The position numbers and the translations under genes are program-made. This document shows, piece by piece, positions 32,737 to 35,174 of a stretch of DNA of 35,174 nucleotides. The DNA is from Richelia sp. SL_2_1. Lineage in GTDB: Bacteria > Cyanobacteriota > Cyanobacteriia > Cyanobacteriales > Nostocaceae. Each line of letters begins with the position of its first letter. Positions within the stretch are counted from its first letter, which is position 1. The DNA is taken from NCBI GenBank assembly GCA_012033205.1, contig JAAUSO010000063.1, positions 1 through 35,174 on the forward strand, written 5' to 3'. The notes below the pieces were generated by a model. It did not search any database. It was not told the origin of the DNA and was given only the letters and a program-made list of their open reading frames with translations.

Positions 32737-33252
32737 TTAACCTTTCTCTTGCCAAGCTTCTACCCTTTCTTTACAAGGTGGTAGGGGACATTTATCAATA
32801 TCACAAAAACGACAAATATATTCTTCTACTACTTCTGTACTACTATATTGCTCTGCCATTTTGGACAGTAAACTTAGTAGTTGTTGTTGTTCTTGTGTTG
32901 TTAATGGCTTAAGTAAATTTGATACCGCTTCTACCTTAGCTTGCTGAATTTGTTCAACCATCGCTTTTCCTGCTACCGTTAACTGTAGATGAATAAAACG
33001 ACGGTCATTTCCTTGATGACGCTCCACCAAATTTTGATTTACTAAACGCTCTACCAACCTTGCTGCACCCGATTGAGAAAGCTGTAAATACTGTGCCAAT
33101 AAATCGACTGTAATTGACGGATAGCGTTCAATAATCACCAGTGCAGATGGAAATGAAGCAGTATTTCCCGTGGTTTCCTCAGCCGCATTCTGGATACTGT
33201 CAGAAATTGCGATCGCACTTGCTCCGATTAAATTAATCAATTGTGAATTCAT
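32737..33252 (-). CDS. MarR family regulator with four-cysteine C-terminal tail
   Basis: 171 residues. Winged helix: SALVIIERYPSITVDLLAQYLQLSQSGAARLVERLV, then the wing VERHQGNDRRFIHLQLT, with the DRR signature of MarR wings. The last 30 residues carry CRFCDIDKCPLPPC (C147, C150, C155, C160), a C-x2-C-x4-C-x4-C set that could bind zinc or an iron-sulfur cluster, or act as a thiol switch. It is divergent from the desaturase gene with only 55 bases between start codons, so it probably controls that gene and itself. Confidence 0.88.
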   Translation of the reverse strand: MNSQLINLIGASAIAISDSIQNAAEETTGNTASFPSALVIIERYPSITVDLLAQYLQLSQSGAARLVERLVNQNLVERHQGNDRRFIHLQLTVAGKAMVEQIQQAKVEAVSNLLKPLTTQEQQQLLSLLSKMAEQYSSTEVVEEYICRFCDIDKCPLPPCKERVEAWQEKG

Positions 33253-33307
33253 TACTCATTTATTATATGATTGACTCATGCATTTATTTTAAATACAGCA
33301 TTAAATA
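33253..33307. promoter_or_regulatory. Shared promoter/operator region of marR-like and crtI-like genes
   Basis: 55 bases between divergent starts, AT-rich, with ATGA-TTGAC-TCAT (33267-33279), a short inverted repeat near the middle that could be a MarR half-site pair. The match is short and only suggestive. Confidence 0.35.
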
Positions 33308-34801
33308 ATGAGCAAAAGTATTATTGTTGTAGGTGCCGGACCAGGAGGATTAGCTACAGCTTTACGGCTGCAAGCTCAGGGTTATCACGTAGAATTATTT
33401 GAATCTACAAGTCGCGTTGGTGGTAGGATGCGGGGTTTTGAGGACGGTGACTATGCTTTTGATACTGGACCAACTATTTTGCAACTGCCCCACCTTTACG
33501 ACGATTTATTTGCCAGTGCAGGACTTAAGCGAGAGGAATATATACCCTTTACTCGTCTTGAGCCATATACAAAATTACGCTTTTGGGATGATACTACACT
33601 AGAACTGACCACTGACCAAGAAAAATTAAAACAGCAATTAGCCGCTTTCCGTAGTGACTTGCCCCAAGCCTTCGACCGTTGGTACACTGAGGAAAAGCAG
33701 AAATATGATGCGGGCTATGAACCTTATCTGAGTCAACCCGCACGTTCTATTTTGGGATATATGCGACTCGACGAACTGGGTACGGGTTTGAGATTTCGAC
33801 CTTGGGAAACCCTCTATCAGCACTTTTGGAATGCTTTTAGAGACGAGCGATTGGTGTATGCTCTCTCCTACCCAGCAAAATATTTAGGGATGCACCCCAC
33901 TTTAAGCGCGAGCGTATTCAGCCTAATTCCTTATATTGAAATGGCATTCGGTGTCTGGCATCCTCAAGGAGGATTTCGCGCTTTGGCTCAAGCTATAGCC
34001 CAGGGATTCCAAGATAAGGGTGGTAAAATTCATCTGAATACACCAGTGAAACAAGTATGGTTGGAAAATCGTCAAGTTCAAGGAGTAGAACTGAGTAATG
34101 GCGATCGCATTAAAGCGGATACTGTGGTGGTAAACGCCGACTTTGCTCAAGCGGTACAAACTTTGATTCCTCAAACAGCAAGAGGAAAATACACAAAAAA
34201 TTTCTTTGCAAATAAACAGTTTTCCTGCTCCACATTCATGTTGTATTTGGGTATTGATAAACGTTACGATGATTTACCCCATCATCAACTTTATTTATCA
34301 GAACATATTAGCAAGCGCGATCGCCCTTTTATCGATGACTCAGCTTTAGATGAAATCAACCCACCATTTTACGTATGTAATCCGACTCCGGTAGATTCTA
34401 GTAACGCACCATCCGGACATTCGACGCTGTATGTTTTGGTACCCATTCCCCACACCGGATATGGTGTTGATTGGCAGGAAAAAGCTAGAAAGTATCGAGA
34501 TTTAATTATTAAAAGGTTGCCGTTATTGGGCTTTGATGGAGTAGAAGAACATATTGTCAGCGAGACTTGCTACACTGCTGATACCTGGCAAAATGATTAC
34601 TCAATATATCTAGGTGCAGTCTTTAACCTTAGTCACAATTGGTTACAACTTGGTCCATTTCGTCCCCCAATTCGTTCGGAATACATAGATCGACTTTATT
34701 GGGTTGGTGGAGCGGTGCATCCGGGTAGCGGGTTAATGACGATTTTGGAATCAGCGAAGAATACGGCTCAGTTTGTTGAAGAGGATTTGGTGAAGAAATA
34801 G
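33308..34801 (+). CDS. CrtI-type phytoene desaturase family protein
   Basis: 497 residues with the CrtI/CrtN oxidase pattern. FAD loop VVGAGPGGLATALRLQAQG with E at the end of the second strand, SRVGGRM, FDTGPTILQLPHLYDDLF, GVWHPQGGFRALAQAIA and the C-terminal FAD segment LYWVGGAVHPGSGLMTILESAK. In the family it introduces double bonds into carotenoid or related polyenes, or isomerises/oxidises them. Most cyanobacteria use CrtP/CrtQ/CrtH for the main pathway, so this CrtI-type enzyme likely has another, unknown substrate or a special carotenoid. No other carotenoid gene is nearby. It is divergent from a MarR regulator. Confidence 0.88.
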   Translation: MSKSIIVVGAGPGGLATALRLQAQGYHVELFESTSRVGGRMRGFEDGDYAFDTGPTILQLPHLYDDLFASAGLKREEYIPFTRLEPYTKLRFWDDTTLELTTDQEKLKQQLAAFRSDLPQAFDRWYTEEKQKYDAGYEPYLSQPARSILGYMRLDELGTGLRFRPWETLYQHFWNAFRDERLVYALSYPAKYLGMHPTLSASVFSLIPYIEMAFGVWHPQGGFRALAQAIAQGFQDKGGKIHLNTPVKQVWLENRQVQGVELSNGDRIKADTVVVNADFAQAVQTLIPQTARGKYTKNFFANKQFSCSTFMLYLGIDKRYDDLPHHQLYLSEHISKRDRPFIDDSALDEINPPFYVCNPTPVDSSNAPSGHSTLYVLVPIPHTGYGVDWQEKARKYRDLIIKRLPLLGFDGVEEHIVSETCYTADTWQNDYSIYLGAVFNLSHNWLQLGPFRPPIRSEYIDRLYWVGGAVHPGSGLMTILESAKNTAQFVEEDLVKK

Positions 34802-34809
34802 TTGTTTTA

Positions 34810-34850
34810 ACGCAAAGGGGCGCGGAGGTAAGCGCAGAGGTGACGCAAAG
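34810..34850. repeat. ACGCAAAGG/GCGCAGAGG repeat
   Basis: Direct repeats of the ACGCAAAGGGGCGCGGAGG type, common in spacers of filamentous cyanobacteria. It lies between the desaturase stop and the Uma2 fragment. Confidence 0.65.
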
Positions 34851-34936
34851 TTTTGCTATAAGTAAAAAATAAAAACTATCGCTATTTCAAACCCTTCACT
34901 TAAAATATAGGCTCAATCTAAAATCCTGTTAGCGAA

Positions 34937-35075
34937 TGACTCAAACACCTTCAAAGCAAAAACTATTAACCATTGAGGAGTTTCTGGAGCAAAAACCGGA
35001 TGGTAATCGCTACGAGTTACATAATGGAATAATCATTGAGATGGCGCAACCTTCAGGTAAACATGAAAATTTGAC
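34937..35075 (+). pseudogene. Uma2 family protein, 5' fragment cut by an insertion element
   Basis: ATG ACT CAA... reads MTQTPSKQKLLTIEEFLEQK, then PDGNRYELHNGIIIEMAQPSGKHENLT: the N-terminus of Uma2 (DUF820) proteins, small PD-(D/E)XK-like nuclease-fold proteins that are very abundant in cyanobacteria. The match ends at TTGAC (35071-35075), after which the sequence changes to a transposon-like end and a stop codon is met shortly. The rest may lie beyond the element, outside the window. Confidence 0.7.
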
Positions 35076-35174
35076 ATACTCCCCGACCGTCGCGGACGGG
35101 GATTCTTGACACATCAATTCAACTTGCTACCGAGGTAGTCTTACGGTCGATCCGTGTCCGTTATAGCGTGCATG
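35076..35174. mobile_element. End of an IS200/IS605-type (TnpB) element, continues off the right edge
   Basis: Starts with ATACTCCCCG and forms a hairpin at 35080-35102 (CCCCG/CGGGG outer stem, CCG/CGG inner stem, one A-A mismatch), then GATTCTTGACACATCAATTC. Such a subterminal hairpin without inverted terminal repeats or target duplication, and a TTGAC pentamer at the junction, is the IS200/IS605 pattern. On the minus strand a frame enters from the right edge and stops at TAG near 35127, which may be the end of tnpB. The orientation implied is tnpB on the minus strand with its guide-RNA end at the Uma2 junction. Confidence 0.6.

Overview
The window looks like chromosomal DNA of a filamentous, probably heterocyst-forming cyanobacterium (Nostocales/Rivularia-like). 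Evidence: about 14 HIP1 octamers (GCGATCGC), AT-rich spacers packed with heptanucleotide tandem repeats (GGTTAAA, GGTTATA, TTGACAG, GGAGTTA), several small palindromic elements typical of such genomes, and cyanobacterial proteins (a ComFB protein, a SigG-like sigma factor, a cyanobacteriochrome-type GAF domain). No rRNA, tRNA or CRISPR array was seen.

Layout. 1-2.3 kb: 5' part of a substrate-binding-like protein with one membrane anchor and a long repetitive tail that leaves the left edge. 2.9-8.7 kb: a minus-strand sensory cluster. It holds a REC-PAS-GAF-PAS-GAF histidine kinase whose second GAF carries both cysteines of a DXCF cyanobacteriochrome, and a GAF-PAS3 sensor separated from its kinase-REC half by a one-base frame change at an A7 tract. 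9.3-11.1 kb: moaE, a small membrane protein, a DUF2103 gene and clpS. 11.4-13.4 kb: a secreted FAD oxidoreductase split by a frame change. 14.5-16.9 kb: an M23 peptidase, a ComFB protein and an L,D-transpeptidase. 17.9-19.5 kb: a SigG-type ECF sigma factor (N-terminus also out of frame) behind an ECF-like promoter, then its probable anti-sigma factor. 19.5-24.3 kb: a GGCT-like protein, leuS with a terminator, and a GalU-type pyrophosphorylase. 24.4-26.3 kb: a two-gene unit of a Tat-exported S66 LD-carboxypeptidase and a DapF homologue in which both catalytic cysteines are serine. 26.8-27.7 kb: a Lin0512 protein and a RelE-type toxin-antitoxin pair. 27.8-32.6 kb: a minus-strand set of MerA-like reductase, two TVP38/VTT membrane proteins (one frame-broken), a TIGR04283-like glycosyltransferase and a membrane protein. 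32.7-34.8 kb: a MarR regulator with a four-cysteine tail divergent from a CrtI-type desaturase. 34.9 kb to the right edge: a Uma2 gene cut by an IS200/IS605-type element.

How it fits together. Cell-envelope functions recur: M23 peptidase, L,D-transpeptidase, LD-carboxypeptidase, DapF-like protein and an envelope-stress type sigma/anti-sigma pair. The sensors at 3-9 kb probably form a light- or redox-linked phosphorelay.

Caution. Four genes are interrupted, and each can be repaired by adding one base, in three cases clearly within or beside a homopolymer. This uniform pattern suggests sequence errors as much as gene decay, so the split genes should be read as probably intact in the living cell. 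All calls rest on reading the sequence and remembered family motifs; no database search was run.
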